34,114 bases of DNA. It comes from Rhodospirillales bacterium. GTDB taxonomy: Bacteria; Pseudomonadota; Alphaproteobacteria; Rhodospirillales; Magnetospirillaceae. The stretch lies in NCBI GenBank assembly GCA_015654615.1, contig JAATGN010000023.1, forward strand, positions 1-34,114, written 5' to 3'. Under the pieces are notes generated by a model, which worked only from the letters and a program-made list of their open reading frames with translations, was not told the DNA's origin and searched no databases. How positions within the stretch are numbered: position 1 is the stretch's first letter; every line of letters begins with the position of its first letter. Below are positions 1 to 10,965 of this stretch, piece by piece. A program made the position numbers and the translations under genes.

Positions 1-670
1 CCATCTCGCTCATCACCGTGCGAATGGCGGCGAAGTCGAGATTGATCTGGCCGGGCATGATCATCAGGTCGGTGACGCCGCGCACGCCGGAATAGAGCAC
101 GTCGTCGGCCATCTTGAAGGCGTCGGCGAACTTGGTCTTTTCCGAGGCGACCCGGAACAGGTTCTGGTTCGGGATGATGATCAGGGTGTCGACATATTGC
201 GACAATTCCTCGATGCCCGAATCGGCCAGGCGCATGCGGTGCTGGCCTTCGAAGTTGAAGGGCTTGGTCACCACGCCGACGGTCAGGATGCCGTGCTCGC
301 GCGCCGCCCGGGCGATCACCGGAGCGGCCCCGGTGCCGGTTCCGCCGCCCATGCCGGCGGTGATGAACACCATATTGCTGCCCTGCATCTGCGAGATGAT
401 CTCGTCCAGGGTCTCTTCCGCCGCCGCCCGGCCGATGTCGGGGCGGGCCCCGGCGCCCAGGCCCTGGGTCACATTGGATCCCAATTGGATGCGCCGATCG
501 GTGCGCGACTGCGCCATCGCCTGGGAATCCGTATTGGCGACGATGAATTCGACACCTTCGAGATGCGATTGGATCATGTTGTTGACGGCGTTGCCACCGG
601 CTCCGCCGACACCGATCACGGTGATCCGAGGCTTCAGCTCACCGGTACTGCTGGGGTGGAAATTGATCAT
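1..670 (-). CDS. ftsZ: Cell division GTPase FtsZ (N-terminal part, cut by window edge)
   Basis: Tubulin-like GTPase that polymerises into the cytoplasmic Z ring and recruits the divisome. The minus-strand reading starts [20 protein letters not shown]. It contains the N-terminal nucleotide-binding loop ([13 protein letters not shown]), the tubulin signature [11 protein letters not shown] near residue 107, and runs to the T7-loop region ([11 protein letters not shown]) at the left edge. About 223 residues are present, so most of the GTPase domain is here; the C-terminal subdomain, linker and FtsA/ZipA-binding tail lie outside. The ATG at 670 is supported by a GGAGGG ribosome-binding site 7 nt upstream. 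It is the last gene of the dcw operon in this window, 54 bp after ftsA. Identification is secure; only completeness is unknown. Confidence 0.97.
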   Translation of the reverse strand, partial: MINFHPSSTGELKPRITVIGVGGAGGNAVNNMIQSHLEGVEFIVANTDSQAMAQSRTDRRIQLGSNVTQGLGAGARPDIGRAAAEETLDEIISQMQGSNMVFITAGMGGGTGTGAAPVIARAAREHGILTVGVVTKPFNFEGQHRMRLADSGIEELSQYVDTLIIIPNQNLFRVASEKTKFADAFKMADDVLYSGVRGVTDLMIMPGQINLDFAAIRTVMSEM

Positions 671-724
671 CGTGTTACCCTCCGCGCTGAATTGGAATAG
701 ACCCGTCTGCTTGCTTTGAAACTT

Positions 725-1981
725 TTAGAAATTCTTGCGTAACCACGAACTCAGGCGCCCGAATCGTCCGCTGTTTTCCGGCTCGGCGGTCCGCGCCGCC
801 TTGCCGGTCGTCTCCGTCTGGGCGTTGAGCAGGGCGTAACGCAACAGGCCGGCGCAAGTGGCGAAAGCCGGTCCGTTGGTCGCCTCGGGCAGCCCCTGCA
901 TGCCGACCGGGCGTCCGAGCCGCACTTGCTTGTCCAGCACCATCGCCGCCAGATCGCGGACACCTTGCATCTGCGCGGCGCCGCCGGTCAGGACGACGCG
1001 CCGGCCGGCCACCTTGTCGAAGCCGCCGGCCTCCAGGTGGCTGCGGACCAGTTCGAAGGTTTCCTCGAGGCGCGGCTGGATGATCTGCACCAGCATGGAG
1101 CGCGGCACCTGGTTGGTGGCGCCGTCTTCGTCCTCTCCGACCAGCGGCACCTTCAGGATCTCGCGGTCGTCCGAAGGCGACGGCAGGGCGCTGCCGTAAA
1201 GCGTCTTCATCCGTTCGGCATGCATCAGCGGGGTCGACAGGCCGCGGGCGATGTCGTTGGTGACGTGGACGCCCCCCACCGGAATGGTGTCGGTATGCAT
1301 CAGATGGCCGCCCTGGAACACGGCGATGGTGGTGGTGCCGCCGCCCATGTCGATGCAGGTGACGCCCAGGTCCCGTTCATCGTCGACCAGGCAGGCCAGG
1401 CCCGACGCATAGGCCGAGGCGACGCGCGATTCGATGTCGAGGTGGCAACGATGGACCACGGTCGAGAGATTGCGCACCGGCCCGGGATTGGCGCTGACCA
1501 GGTGGATGGTCACCGCCAGCCGGTCGCCGAACATGCCGCGCGGGTCCCTGATCCCTTCATTGCCGTCGACCGTGAAGCCGACCGGGATCGAATGGATCAG
1601 GTCGCGCTCGGTTCCTTGCGTGTGGTGGCGGGCATGATCGAGCATGCGGCGGATATCCTGCTCGCCGATCTCATGGCCGTTGACCGCCACCTCGACGGTC
1701 ACATTGTTCGACGTCGGCTGGCCGCCCGAGACATTGACCACGACCTCGCGCACGCGGTCCTCGGCCATCTGTTCGGCCGCGTCGACGGCGGCGCGGATCG
1801 AGGTTTCGGCCTCTTCCATATCGACCACGGCGCCGTTGCGCATGCCCCGCGACAACTGGTGGCCGATCCCCAGGACGCGGAGCGAACCATCGTCGGTGGC
1901 GCGCGCGATGAAGCAGCACACCTTGGTGGTGCCGACATCGAGGGCGGCGATCAGTCCGTGGCGGATCTTCGTTTTTGGCAT
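725..1981 (-). CDS. ftsA: Cell division protein FtsA
   Basis: Actin-like ATPase that tethers FtsZ to the inner membrane and recruits later divisome proteins. The 418-residue length is normal for the family. The start MPKTKIRHGLIAALDVGTTK carries the phosphate-1 loop (ALDVGTTKV), a phosphate-2-like segment (CIDMGGGTTTIAVF) lies near residue 210, and an adenosine-type motif (VVLTGGAAQMQG) lies near residue 330. The extreme C-terminus (LSSWLRKNF) is the short amphipathic membrane-targeting helix. The ATG lies 6 nt after the ftsQ stop, and its ribosome-binding site (TGAGGA) overlaps that stop codon, so the two are translationally coupled. The order ftsQ-ftsA-ftsZ is the classical one. Confidence 0.97.
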   Translation of the reverse strand: MPKTKIRHGLIAALDVGTTKVCCFIARATDDGSLRVLGIGHQLSRGMRNGAVVDMEEAETSIRAAVDAAEQMAEDRVREVVVNVSGGQPTSNNVTVEVAVNGHEIGEQDIRRMLDHARHHTQGTERDLIHSIPVGFTVDGNEGIRDPRGMFGDRLAVTIHLVSANPGPVRNLSTVVHRCHLDIESRVASAYASGLACLVDDERDLGVTCIDMGGGTTTIAVFQGGHLMHTDTIPVGGVHVTNDIARGLSTPLMHAERMKTLYGSALPSPSDDREILKVPLVGEDEDGATNQVPRSMLVQIIQPRLEETFELVRSHLEAGGFDKVAGRRVVLTGGAAQMQGVRDLAAMVLDKQVRLGRPVGMQGLPEATNGPAFATCAGLLRYALLNAQTETTGKAARTAEPENSGRFGRLSSWLRKNF

Positions 1982-1987
1982 CGGTCC

Positions 1988-2962
1988 TCAGGCGTCCTTG
2001 CCCGGGTGGGCTTTGCGTTTCGTCTGATTGGAAAGGGTCGATTCCTCGGCGCCGCCGGTCGAGCGCAGGACCAGGCGGTCGGGCAGGCGCATGTCGATCA
2101 GCGTCACCTTGCGTTCCAGCAGGCTCTGTTCCTTGTCGAGCGAAGCCAACTCGCGCCAGGCGGCGACGGGATTGTCCTCGGGCAGGCGGACGTCGATGCC
2201 GCCGATGGTCCGGTCCAGCGTGATGTTCCAGCGGCGGTCGCCGATCCATTGGGCCGCCTTGACCCGTTTCTTCAAGGCGGGTTCGGCGTCCAGAAGATCC
2301 AGCAATTCGGCGGCGTGGTCGGGCGCCCCTTCGCCGACCATCAGCGGCAGGTCGGCATATTCGTCGATTTCGTCGCCGACCACCTGGCCGTCGCGGTCGA
2401 CCAGATAGTATTTCCCCTGGTTCTGCCACAGCACGATGGGGTTGCGTTCGACGATCAGCAGATGCACCTCGTTGGGCAGGCGGCGTTCGATCGTCGCGTT
2501 CTTCACCCAGGAAATCTCTTCCAGCCGTTGCCGGGTCGCCGCCAGATCGATGCCGAGGATCGGATCGCCCCGCTGCACGCCGAGCGCGCTCAGCAATTGT
2601 TCGCGCGGCGTCCGGTTGCGCCCTTCGACGAGGATCTCCACGACACGGAAACCGGCCCGGCCCGAAAGGGCGACCGCTTCGCGGCGGGCCTCGTCGATCA
2701 AGCGTTGCGCGGTGCCGGAATGGATCATCCAGGCCGGAAGGATCAAGCCGCCGCCGAGGGCGAGCAGGATCAATGCGGCGCGGCGCGTGCGCTTGCGCAG
2801 CAAGGGCTGGAACCAGCGGCGGCGCGGTTCCTGACGGGCCCCGGTCCGGCCGCCCTTGCCCGGCGCCTTCGCCGCGCGGCCGGACGGACCTTTCGTCCGG
2901 GAGGCCGGCGACGGTCCCAGACGGTCGGCAACCTCGATGGTGATGTCGTTCATCCGTCGCAT
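1988..2962 (-). CDS. ftsQ: Cell division protein FtsQ
   Basis: Bitopic membrane protein linking early and late divisome proteins in the periplasm. 324 residues: a basic cytoplasmic N-terminus rich in Arg, Pro and Lys (to about residue 60), one membrane segment (AALILLALGGGLILPAWMI), then a POTRA domain beginning near FRVVEILVEGRNRTPREQ and the FtsQ/DivIB domain (WVKNATIERRLPNEVHLLIVER). The ORF track extends this frame much further upstream, but that is shadow inside ddl. I chose the ATG at 2962 because GGAG sits 8 nt upstream. A second ATG at 2953 makes an ATGA overlap with the ddl stop and is the main alternative. The last residues are unstructured and charged. Confidence 0.93.
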   Translation of the reverse strand: MRRMNDITIEVADRLGPSPASRTKGPSGRAAKAPGKGGRTGARQEPRRRWFQPLLRKRTRRAALILLALGGGLILPAWMIHSGTAQRLIDEARREAVALSGRAGFRVVEILVEGRNRTPREQLLSALGVQRGDPILGIDLAATRQRLEEISWVKNATIERRLPNEVHLLIVERNPIVLWQNQGKYYLVDRDGQVVGDEIDEYADLPLMVGEGAPDHAAELLDLLDAEPALKKRVKAAQWIGDRRWNITLDRTIGGIDVRLPEDNPVAAWRELASLDKEQSLLERKVTLIDMRLPDRLVLRSTGGAEESTLSNQTKRKAHPGKDA

Positions 2963-3876
2963 TGCGCGTTCTCCACCATCCAGGTGACCAGTTCGGTGAA
3001 ACCGATGCCCGCGTGGAGCGCCTGTTCCGGCACCAGGGAGGTGCCGGTCATCCCCGGCTGCGTGTTGATTTCCAGCATATAAAGCTGCCCGGCCTCTCCG
3101 GGTCTGGTGTCGTCGTAACGCAGGTCGGCGCGGCTGACGCCGCGGCAGCCCAGCGCCTGATGCCCCTTGACGGCGAGGTCGAGCGCTTCCTGATAGATCT
3201 CCGGAGGCAGGGGGGCCGGGATCAGATGGAGCGATCCGCCGGGCGCGTATTTGGCCGTGTAGTCGTAGAATCCGCGTTCCGAGGTGATTTCGGTGACGGC
3301 CAGGGCCTTGTCGCCCATCACGCCCACGGTGATTTCGCGCCCTGGAATGAAGCGTTCGGCCAGGACGAAATCTCCGAACGGCCAGTCTTCGCCGTCCAGG
3401 GGATTGCGGTTGCCGCCTTCCTGAACGATGTGCACGCCCACCGAGGACCCTTCGTTCAGCGGCTTCAGGACATAGGGACGCGGCAGCACGTCGCCGGCCA
3501 TCACGTCGCTTTTCCGCACGATCCGTCCTTCGGGCACCCGGATTCCGGCGGCGGCGAAGATGCTCTTGGCCGTCGGCTTGTCCATGGCCAGGGCCGAAGC
3601 CCTGAGGCCGGAATGGGTGTAGGGGATCTTCATGATGTCGAGAAGGCCCTGGATCGAGCCGTCTTCGCCGAAGCGGCCGTGCAGGGCGTTGAACACCACC
3701 CAGGGTTTGGTCGCTTCCAGGCCGGCCACCAGGGTCCGCATGTCGCGGCGGACGTCGATGGTGGCGACGGCGTAGCCGGCCTTTTCCAGGGCGCCCGCCA
3801 CCGCGGCGCCGCTGTTCAACGACACCTCCCGTTCGACCGAGAACCCCCCCATCAAGACGACGACGCGTTTGCTCAT
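2950..3876 (-). CDS. ddl: D-alanine--D-alanine ligase
   Basis: Cytoplasmic ATP-grasp ligase making D-Ala-D-Ala, the dipeptide that MurF adds to the peptidoglycan precursor. About 308 residues, normal for DdlB. N-terminal motif VVVLMGGFSVEREVSLNSG, ATP-grasp segment PYVLKPLNEGSSVGV around residue 145, and the C-terminal metal and substrate signature (RADLRYDD, then YMLEINTQPGMTGTSLVPEQA). The start is ambiguous: ATG 3876 (MSKRVVVLMGG) fits the family N-terminus and has GGAAG about 8 nt upstream, while GTG 3885 would form a GTGA overlap with the murB stop and add three residues. The stop overlaps the ftsQ start region. Confidence 0.95.
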   Translation of the reverse strand: MSKRVVVLMGGFSVEREVSLNSGAAVAGALEKAGYAVATIDVRRDMRTLVAGLEATKPWVVFNALHGRFGEDGSIQGLLDIMKIPYTHSGLRASALAMDKPTAKSIFAAAGIRVPEGRIVRKSDVMAGDVLPRPYVLKPLNEGSSVGVHIVQEGGNRNPLDGEDWPFGDFVLAERFIPGREITVGVMGDKALAVTEITSERGFYDYTAKYAPGGSLHLIPAPLPPEIYQEALDLAVKGHQALGCRGVSRADLRYDDTRPGEAGQLYMLEINTQPGMTGTSLVPEQALHAGIGFTELVTWMVENAQCDG

Positions 3877-3881
3877 GTTCT

Positions 3882-4810
<929 letters not shown>

Positions 4811-4814
<4 letters not shown>

Positions 4815-6247
4815 TCCCCCGGCTCCGGCAGAGGACGACCCTCGGCCACCGCATCCATCTGCGCGGGAAGGGCGTGGGCCCAGGTGGTGATGCTGCCGGC
4901 GCCCAGGCACACGACGAAATCGCCGGATTTGGCCAGCGTCTGCAGCAGAACCGGCAGTTCGGCCGGGGACGGCAGGGCCATCGCCTTGCGGTGGCCGCGG
5001 CTTTGCAGGCCGCTGACCAGGGCGTCGCGGTCGATGCCCTTGATCGGCGGTTCGCCGGCCGCATAGACGTCAGCGACCATCACCGTGTCGGCGTCGTTGA
5101 AACAGCCGCAGAATTCCTCGAACAGGCTTTGCAGCCGCGTGTAGCGATGCGGCTGCACCACGGCGATCACATTGCCCGTGCAGGCCTGGCGGGCGGCGCG
5201 CAGCACCGCGGCGATTTCGACGGGATGATGGCCGTAATCGTCGATCACCGTGATGCCGCGGCTTTCGCCGATTTTGGTGAAGCGCCGCTTGACCCCGGCG
5301 AAACTGCCCAATCCGGCCCGGATCACCGCGTCGGAGAAGCTCAGTTCGTTGGCCACCGCGACGGCCGCCAGGGAGTTCAGCACATTGTGCTGGCCGTACA
5401 TCGGCAGATGCACCTGCGAGATGGTGCGGCTGGCGCCGCTGGCCCGGTCGACGATGATGATGTCATAGGTGGCGCCCGTCGCGTCGAAGGCCATGTTGAT
5501 CGCCCGCACGTCGGCCTGCGGATTGAAGCCGTAGGTGACGATCTTGCGGTCGGGCACGCGCGGAATCAGCGCCTGGACTTCCGGATGGTCGCTGCACAGC
5601 GCGGCAAAGCCGTAGAACGGGATGTTTTCGACGAAAATGCGGAAGGCTTCGCGGACGCGGTCGAACGAGCCGTAAAAATCGAGATGTTCCGGATCGATAT
5701 TGGTGACCACGGCGATCGTCGCGGGAAGTTTGGTGAAGGTGCCGTCCGACTCGTCGGCCTCGACCACGGCCCAGTCGCCGGTGCCGATCCGGGCATTGGT
5801 GCCATAGGCATTGATGATGCCGCCGTTGATGACGGTCGGATCCATGTCGGCGGCGTCGAGCATGGCGGCGATCAGCGAGGTGGTGGTGGTCTTGCCGTGC
5901 GTGCCGCCGATGGCGATCGCCCATTTGAGCCGCATCAGCTCGGCCAGCATCTCGGCGCGGCGGACCACCGGGATCAGGTGGCTGCGGGCCGCCGTCACCT
6001 CCGGATTGTCGGCCTTGACGGCCGACGAGATCACCACGACGCGGGCCTCGCCCAGATTTTCGGGCCGGTGGCCGATATGAATGGCGATGCCCTGGGCGCG
6101 CAGGCGCTTCACATTGGCGTTGGCGGCGATGTCCGATCCCTGGACCGCATAGCCGAGGTTGTGCATGACCTCGGCGATGCCGCTCATGCCGATGCCGCCG
6201 ATGCCGACGAAATGCACGGTGCCGATGGAAAGCGGCAGGGATCTCAT
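4811..6247 (-). CDS. murC: UDP-N-acetylmuramate--L-alanine ligase MurC
   Basis: Mur ligase that adds L-Ala to UDP-MurNAc, the first amino acid of the stem peptide, using ATP in the cytoplasm. 478 residues, normal length. N-terminal Rossmann loop [19 protein letters not shown] (residues 11-29), ATP-binding P-loop [12 protein letters not shown] at about 114-125, central-domain EADESDGTF and [12 protein letters not shown], and the C-terminal [13 protein letters not shown] and QPHRYTRL. The ATG at 6247 forms an ATGA overlap with the murG stop. The ORF-track extension to 6685 is shadow in murG. murG-murC-murB is the standard local order. Confidence 0.97.
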
Positions 6248-7356
6248 GGAACCACCTCGAGCGTATCGGCGGTCAGGCGTCCGACCAGGTCGGCCAGGCG
6301 GGTCGCGGCGTCGGGAATGCCGGCGGCGCGGGCGCAGGCGGCGGCCTTGGTCAGGCTGTCCGGGAGGGTGAAAAGGGAATGGAGGCGTGCCGCCAGGCTG
6401 GCGGCGTCGAACGCCGTCTGGGGGATCAGCCAGCCGCCGCCGGCATCGTCCAGGGCATGGGCATTGGCGGTCTGATGGTCGTCGATGGCGTGCGGATAGG
6501 GAACCAGGATCGACGGACGGCCAAGAGCCGTCAGCTCGGCGACGGTCGACGCCCCGGACCGGGCGATCACCAGATGGGCGTCGGCCAGCCGTTCCGGCAC
6601 GTCGTGGAAGAAGCTGTCCAGCGTCGCCCGGATGCCGGTGTCCCGATAGGCCAGGCGCACGGCCTCGAGATCCTCCGGACGGCATTGCTGGGAGAGCACC
6701 AGCCGGCGGCGCAGGCTTTCGGGAAGGCTGGACAGGGCGGCGGGCACCACCTCGGAGAGGGCGCGGGCGCCTTGCGAGCCGCCGAGGACCAGCAGATTGA
6801 TCGGCCCGCCCTCGGTCAAGGCGGGATAGCTCCGCTCGCGCAGGACGACGATCGCCGGGCGGACCGGCATTCCGGTCTGCACCACTTTGCCCTGCCAGGC
6901 GGCGGCGATGTGGCTGACCTTGGCGAAGGAGGTGGCGATCCGGGTCGCCCGTGGCGCCAGCAGGCGGTTGGCCCGTCCGAGCACGGCGTTCTGCTCGTGC
7001 AGCAGCGTCGGGATGCCGGCCAGCGAGGCCGCCAGCATGGCCGGCACCGAGGCATAGCCGCCAAATCCGATGACGGCGGCCGGCGACAGGGATTTCAGCA
7101 GCGACCGGGCCTGCAGGAAGCCGACGCCGAGGGCGGCGACGGCGGAAAGCCGCGCCGACAGTCCGCGCCCGGCGATACCGCCGGCGCTGATCCGATGGGT
7201 GGTCAGGCGGCCCAAGGTGCCGCCATAGGCTTGCCCGCGGCGGTCGGTGACCAGGGCCAGTTCGCGGCCGCGGTCCAGCAGTTCGGCGGCCAGGGCCTCG
7301 GCCGGAAAGACGTGGCCGCCGGTCCCGCCGGCGGTCAGCAGGATGAGATCGCTCAT
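6244..7356 (-). CDS. murG: Lipid II synthase MurG (N-acetylglucosaminyl transferase)
   Basis: GT28 glycosyltransferase on the inner face of the cytoplasmic membrane. It adds GlcNAc to lipid I to give lipid II. 370 residues: glycine-rich lipid-I loop [17 protein letters not shown] at the N-terminus, second G-loop-like [15 protein letters not shown]-GlcNAc-side segment [17 protein letters not shown], and the family signature [10 protein letters not shown] followed by [17 protein letters not shown] 7356 is preferred over ATG 7362: it makes the ATGA overlap with the ftsW stop and has GGAGG 7 nt upstream, whereas 7362 would have almost no spacing. Confidence 0.96.
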   Translation of the reverse strand: MSDLILLTAGGTGGHVFPAEALAAELLDRGRELALVTDRRGQAYGGTLGRLTTHRISAGGIAGRGLSARLSAVAALGVGFLQARSLLKSLSPAAVIGFGGYASVPAMLAASLAGIPTLLHEQNAVLGRANRLLAPRATRIATSFAKVSHIAAAWQGKVVQTGMPVRPAIVVLRERSYPALTEGGPINLLVLGGSQGARALSEVVPAALSSLPESLRRRLVLSQQCRPEDLEAVRLAYRDTGIRATLDSFFHDVPERLADAHLVIARSGASTVAELTALGRPSILVPYPHAIDDHQTANAHALDDAGGGWLIPQTAFDAASLAARLHSLFTLPDSLTKAAACARAAGIPDAATRLADLVGRLTADTLEVVP

Positions 7357-8477
7357 TGCCATCCCTCCCGGCCGTAGCGCTTGCGGGTCAGCGCCAGCAC
7401 CATGCCCATGCCGAGGGCCAGCGCCAGCATCGAGGAGCCGCCGTAGGAAATGAAGGGCAGGGTCATGCCCTTGGTCGGCATCAGATGCAGGGTCGAGGCC
7501 ATGTTGATGATCGCCTGCAGCCCGAATTGCACCAGCAAGCCGGAGGTGGCGAGCAGGACGAAAAGATTTTCCTCGGCCAGCATGCGGGCGAAGCCGCGCA
7601 GCACGATGAAGGCGAAGATGCCGACCACGACCAGGCAGAGGATCAGCCCGAACTCCTCGCCGGCCACCGCCATGATGAAGTCGGTATGGGCGTCGGGCAG
7701 CACCGCCTTGACCCGTCCCTCACCGGGGCCGCGCCCGAAGAAGCCGCCGTAATGGAAGGCCTGCAGGGCGGTGGTGACCTGATAGCTGTCGCCGGCCGAG
7801 GGATCGAGGAAGCGGTCGATGCGGCTGGCCACGTGGCTGAAGGTGAAATAGGCGGCGACCAGGCCGCCCAATCCCACCACCATGCCCATCAGGACCCAGA
7901 CCAGCGGCAGGCCGGCCAGGAAGAATTCGACGAACCAGACGGAGGAAACCACCAGCGTCATGCCGACGTCGGGCTGCAGCAGCAGCAGGCAGGCGACCAG
8001 CAGGTAAAGGCCCAGCGAGATCAGATTGCCCGGGAAGGTTTCGGACAACCGCTGTTCGGCGAACATCCAGGCGGCGACCACGGCGAAGGTCGGCTTGACG
8101 AATTCCGAAGGCTGGATGCTGATGCCGGCCAGGCTGATCCAGCGGGTCGCCCCCTTGATCTCCTGGCCCATGAACAGGGTCGAGGCCATCAGGACGACGG
8201 CGACCAGGAATCCGAGGCAGGCCAGCCGGCGGATGTTCTTCGGCGACAGCAGGGAGACGGCGAAGATGACGAGCAGGGCCGGCGGCAGGAAGATGAACTG
8301 GCGGCGGACGAAATGGAAATGGTCGGCCCCGATGCGTTCGGCCACGGCCGGACTGGCCGCCATGATCAGCAGGGCGCCGACGGCGACCAGGGCGGCCACC
8401 GCCGCCATGGTCCAGCGGTCGACGGTCCACCACCAGCGGCCGATCACCGAGGTATCGGTGCGTCCCAGGAGGATCAT
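7353..8477 (-). CDS. ftsW: Septal peptidoglycan glycosyltransferase FtsW (SEDS family)
   Basis: Polytopic SEDS-family membrane glycosyltransferase that polymerises lipid II at the septum together with FtsI. 374 residues with about ten hydrophobic segments. Family landmarks seen are [20 protein letters not shown], the large periplasmic loop ([16 protein letters not shown], then [15 protein letters not shown] and [18 protein letters not shown]), and the C-terminal [18 protein letters not shown]. The ATG at 8477 overlaps the murD stop as ATGA and follows AGGAGG by about 5 nt, one of the best ribosome-binding sites in the operon. The long upstream ORF extension is shadow in murD. Confidence 0.97.
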   Translation of the reverse strand: MILLGRTDTSVIGRWWWTVDRWTMAAVAALVAVGALLIMAASPAVAERIGADHFHFVRRQFIFLPPALLVIFAVSLLSPKNIRRLACLGFLVAVVLMASTLFMGQEIKGATRWISLAGISIQPSEFVKPTFAVVAAWMFAEQRLSETFPGNLISLGLYLLVACLLLLQPDVGMTLVVSSVWFVEFFLAGLPLVWVLMGMVVGLGGLVAAYFTFSHVASRIDRFLDPSAGDSYQVTTALQAFHYGGFFGRGPGEGRVKAVLPDAHTDFIMAVAGEEFGLILCLVVVGIFAFIVLRGFARMLAEENLFVLLATSGLLVQFGLQAIINMASTLHLMPTKGMTLPFISYGGSSMLALALGMGMVLALTRKRYGREGWQ

Positions 8478-9865
8478 GCGTTCCTCCTGACGCCCGGCAG
8501 GGCGGAAACCAGGCGACGGAACGAATCGCCGCGGTGTTCGAAGCTGGCGAATTGATCCCACGAGGCGCAGGCCGGCGACAGCAGCACCACGGCGCCGGCC
8601 CTGCCGTCGGCAAGGGCCTGGGCGCGGGCCTGGGCGACGGCCGCCTCCAGGGTCTGGCAATGCGCGAAGGCGACCTTGCCTTCCAGCGTGGCGGCGAATT
8701 CCTCGGCGGCCTGGCCGATCAGGAAGGCCTGGCGGATTCTCGGGAACAGCGGGACTAGGCTGGTGATGCCGCCCTCCTTGGACTGGCCGCCCAGGATCCA
8801 ATAGACATTGTCGTAGCAAAGCAGGGCTTTTTCGACGGCGTCGGCGTTGGTCGCCTTGCTGTCGTTGACATAGGCGACGCCGTCGACCACGGCGACCAGC
8901 TCCTGGCGATGGGCCAGGCCCGGATAGCTTCTCAGGCCGTCGCAAATGGTTTCGGCGGCGATGCCGGCGGCGCGCGCCGCGGCATAGGCCGCGCAGGCGT
9001 TCTGCCAGTTGTGCCGGCCGGGAAGACGGGGCAGGGTCCGCAGATCGATGATCGCCATGGCCAGGCCGTCGCAATCGTCGACCAGGATGCCCTCGACGGC
9101 CGAGACGCCGCCCGGCACCTGCCGTTCGACCGAGATCGGCACCACGAACGCATCGTCGGTCCGGCGCAGATGCTCGCGGATGCCGCGGGAAGGCTCGTCG
9201 TCGACGCTGATCACCGCGACACCGCCCGGACGCATGCGGCCGAACAGGCCGGCCTTGGCGGCCACATAGCCTTGCATGCCGCCATGGCGGCCCAGGTGGT
9301 CGGGGGTGACGTTCAGCAGCACGGCGATGTCGAAGCCGGCCCGGTCCAGCAGTTCGAGCTGATAGGAGGACAGTTCGAGGACATAGGTGCCTTCGCTGTC
9401 GAAGGCCGGCAAGTCGAGCGCCGGCGTCCCCAGATTGCCGCCGGTCGCCGTGAGGCGGCCGCCGGCTTGGAAGATATGGCCGGCGAGAGTGGTCGTCGTC
9501 GATTTGCCGTTGGTTCCGGTGATGCCGACGAAGCGGGCGGCCGGCGCGGCCATGGCCAGCAAATCGATGTCGCAGACCAGGGGAATGCCCAGCCGCCGGA
9601 CCCGTTCGGCGAAGGGGTGCGGATGCGGATGGGTGTGGGGAATGCCGGGGCTCCACACCACCAGTCGCAGGTCCGAGAGATCCGCGCCGGCCGGATCGAC
9701 GATGGACAGTCCGGCCGCCTGGCCGGCGGCCCGCGCCTCCGGCTTGTCGTCCCAGGCCAGGACGATGGCGCCGCTTTCCATCAAGACACGCGCCGCCGAG
9801 GTCCCGGACTTGCCCAGGCCCATCACCGCCACTTTCTTGCCTTGTAGGATGGAAACCAATGCCAT
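8474..9865 (-). CDS. murD: UDP-N-acetylmuramoyl-L-alanine--D-glutamate ligase MurD
   Basis: Cytoplasmic Mur ligase adding D-Glu to UDP-MurNAc-L-Ala. About 463 residues. N-terminal VAVMGLGKSGTSAARVL, P-loop GITGTNGKSTTTT at about 115-126, central LLNVTPDHLGRHGGM, and C-terminal PGLAHRQELVA, NDSKATNADA and ILGGQSKEGG. Two starts compete: ATG 9865 has GGTGAG 7 nt upstream; GTG 9877 overlaps the mraY stop (GTGA) and adds four residues but has a poor ribosome-binding site. I chose 9865. Stop overlaps ftsW. Confidence 0.95.
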   Translation of the reverse strand: MALVSILQGKKVAVMGLGKSGTSAARVLMESGAIVLAWDDKPEARAAGQAAGLSIVDPAGADLSDLRLVVWSPGIPHTHPHPHPFAERVRRLGIPLVCDIDLLAMAAPAARFVGITGTNGKSTTTTLAGHIFQAGGRLTATGGNLGTPALDLPAFDSEGTYVLELSSYQLELLDRAGFDIAVLLNVTPDHLGRHGGMQGYVAAKAGLFGRMRPGGVAVISVDDEPSRGIREHLRRTDDAFVVPISVERQVPGGVSAVEGILVDDCDGLAMAIIDLRTLPRLPGRHNWQNACAAYAAARAAGIAAETICDGLRSYPGLAHRQELVAVVDGVAYVNDSKATNADAVEKALLCYDNVYWILGGQSKEGGITSLVPLFPRIRQAFLIGQAAEEFAATLEGKVAFAHCQTLEAAVAQARAQALADGRAGAVVLLSPACASWDQFASFEHRGDSFRRLVSALPGVRRNA

Positions 9866-9873
9866 CGTTTCGC

Positions 9874-10962
9874 TCACCGCAATTTCAAGGTGGAGAGGCC
9901 GACCAGGGCGAGAATGCCGGAGATGATCCAGAAGCGGATGACGACGGTCGGTTCGGCCCATCCCTTCTTCTCGAAGTGATGATGCAGGGGCGCCATGCGG
10001 AAGACCCGTTTGCCGGTCAGCTTGTAGGAGGTCACCTGGACGATCACCGAGACGGTTTCCAGGACGAAAAGGCCGCCGACGATGGCCAGGACGATTTCAT
10101 GCTTGGTCACCACGCTCATCGAGCCCAGGGCGCCGCCCATGGCCAGCGATCCGGTGTCGCCCATGAAGACGGTGGCCGGCGGCGCGTTGAACCACAGGAA
10201 ACCGAGGCCGGCGCCGACCAGGGCGCCGCAGAAGACGGCCAGCTCGCCGGTGCCCGGCACATGGTGGATCTGCAGGTAATTGGCGAACACCGCATGCCCG
10301 ACCAGATAGGCGATCAGCGCGAAGACGCCGGAGGCGATCATCACCGGAACGGTGGCCAGGCCATCGAGGCCGTCGGTCAGATTGACCGAATTGGAGGCGC
10401 CGACCATGACGAAAACGGCAACCACCATATAGCCCCAGCCCAGCTGCAGCAGGACATTCTTGAAGAAGGGCAGCGCCAGGGCATGGGACAGCGGCTCGGG
10501 AGAAAGGGCCATGATCAGCGTGGTGGCGACGATGGCGATGAGGATTTGCCCGACCAGTTTGAGCTTTCCCGGCAATCCCTTGGTGTTGCGCTTGCTGACC
10601 TTGAGGAAATCGTCGGCGAAGCCGATCAGCCCATAGCTCAGGGTGACCGTCAGGACGATCCAGACGTAGGGATTGGTCAGATCGGCCCACAGCAGGGTCG
10701 ACAGGCTGAGCGCCAGAAGGATGAGGATGCCCCCCATGGTCGGCGTGCCTTTTTTGGTCAGCAGGTGGCTTTCCGGGCCGTCGGTGCGGATCGGCTGGCC
10801 GCGTCCCTGCTTGCGGCGCAGCCAGCGAATGACCGAGGGACCGGCGAAAAAGGAAATGAGCAGCGCCGTCAACACCGCTCCGCCCGTGCGGAAGGTGAGA
10901 TATTTGAACAGATTGAAGATGCCGGCCTGGTCGGCCAGCGGGAACAGCAGGTTATACAGCAT
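9874..10962 (-). CDS. mraY: Phospho-N-acetylmuramoyl-pentapeptide transferase MraY
   Basis: Polytopic inner-membrane enzyme that transfers phospho-MurNAc-pentapeptide to undecaprenyl phosphate, giving lipid I. 362 residues, about ten membrane segments. Signature regions: KKGTPTMGG on a cytoplasmic loop, [14 protein letters not shown] with the catalytic aspartates, [12 protein letters not shown], and the histidine motif [13 protein letters not shown] near the C-terminus. The ATG at 10962 lies 3 nt after the murF stop, with AGGAG further upstream (about 13 nt), a weaker arrangement than at neighbouring genes, so coupling to murF translation may matter. Confidence 0.97.
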   Translation of the reverse strand: MLYNLLFPLADQAGIFNLFKYLTFRTGGAVLTALLISFFAGPSVIRWLRRKQGRGQPIRTDGPESHLLTKKGTPTMGGILILLALSLSTLLWADLTNPYVWIVLTVTLSYGLIGFADDFLKVSKRNTKGLPGKLKLVGQILIAIVATTLIMALSPEPLSHALALPFFKNVLLQLGWGYMVVAVFVMVGASNSVNLTDGLDGLATVPVMIASGVFALIAYLVGHAVFANYLQIHHVPGTGELAVFCGALVGAGLGFLWFNAPPATVFMGDTGSLAMGGALGSMSVVTKHEIVLAIVGGLFVLETVSVIVQVTSYKLTGKRVFRMAPLHHHFEKKGWAEPTVVIRFWIISGILALVGLSTLKLR

Positions 10963-10965
10963 GAA

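Noticed and set aside
926-3082. Long plus-strand ORF of 718 residues antisense to ftsA/ftsQ/ddl
   Set aside because: It is the high-GC mirror of three well-identified genes, has Asp/His/Gln-rich shadow composition and no domain features. The same applies to 9859-12477, 4874-6475, 13261-15699, 20683-22350 and 30893-32971.
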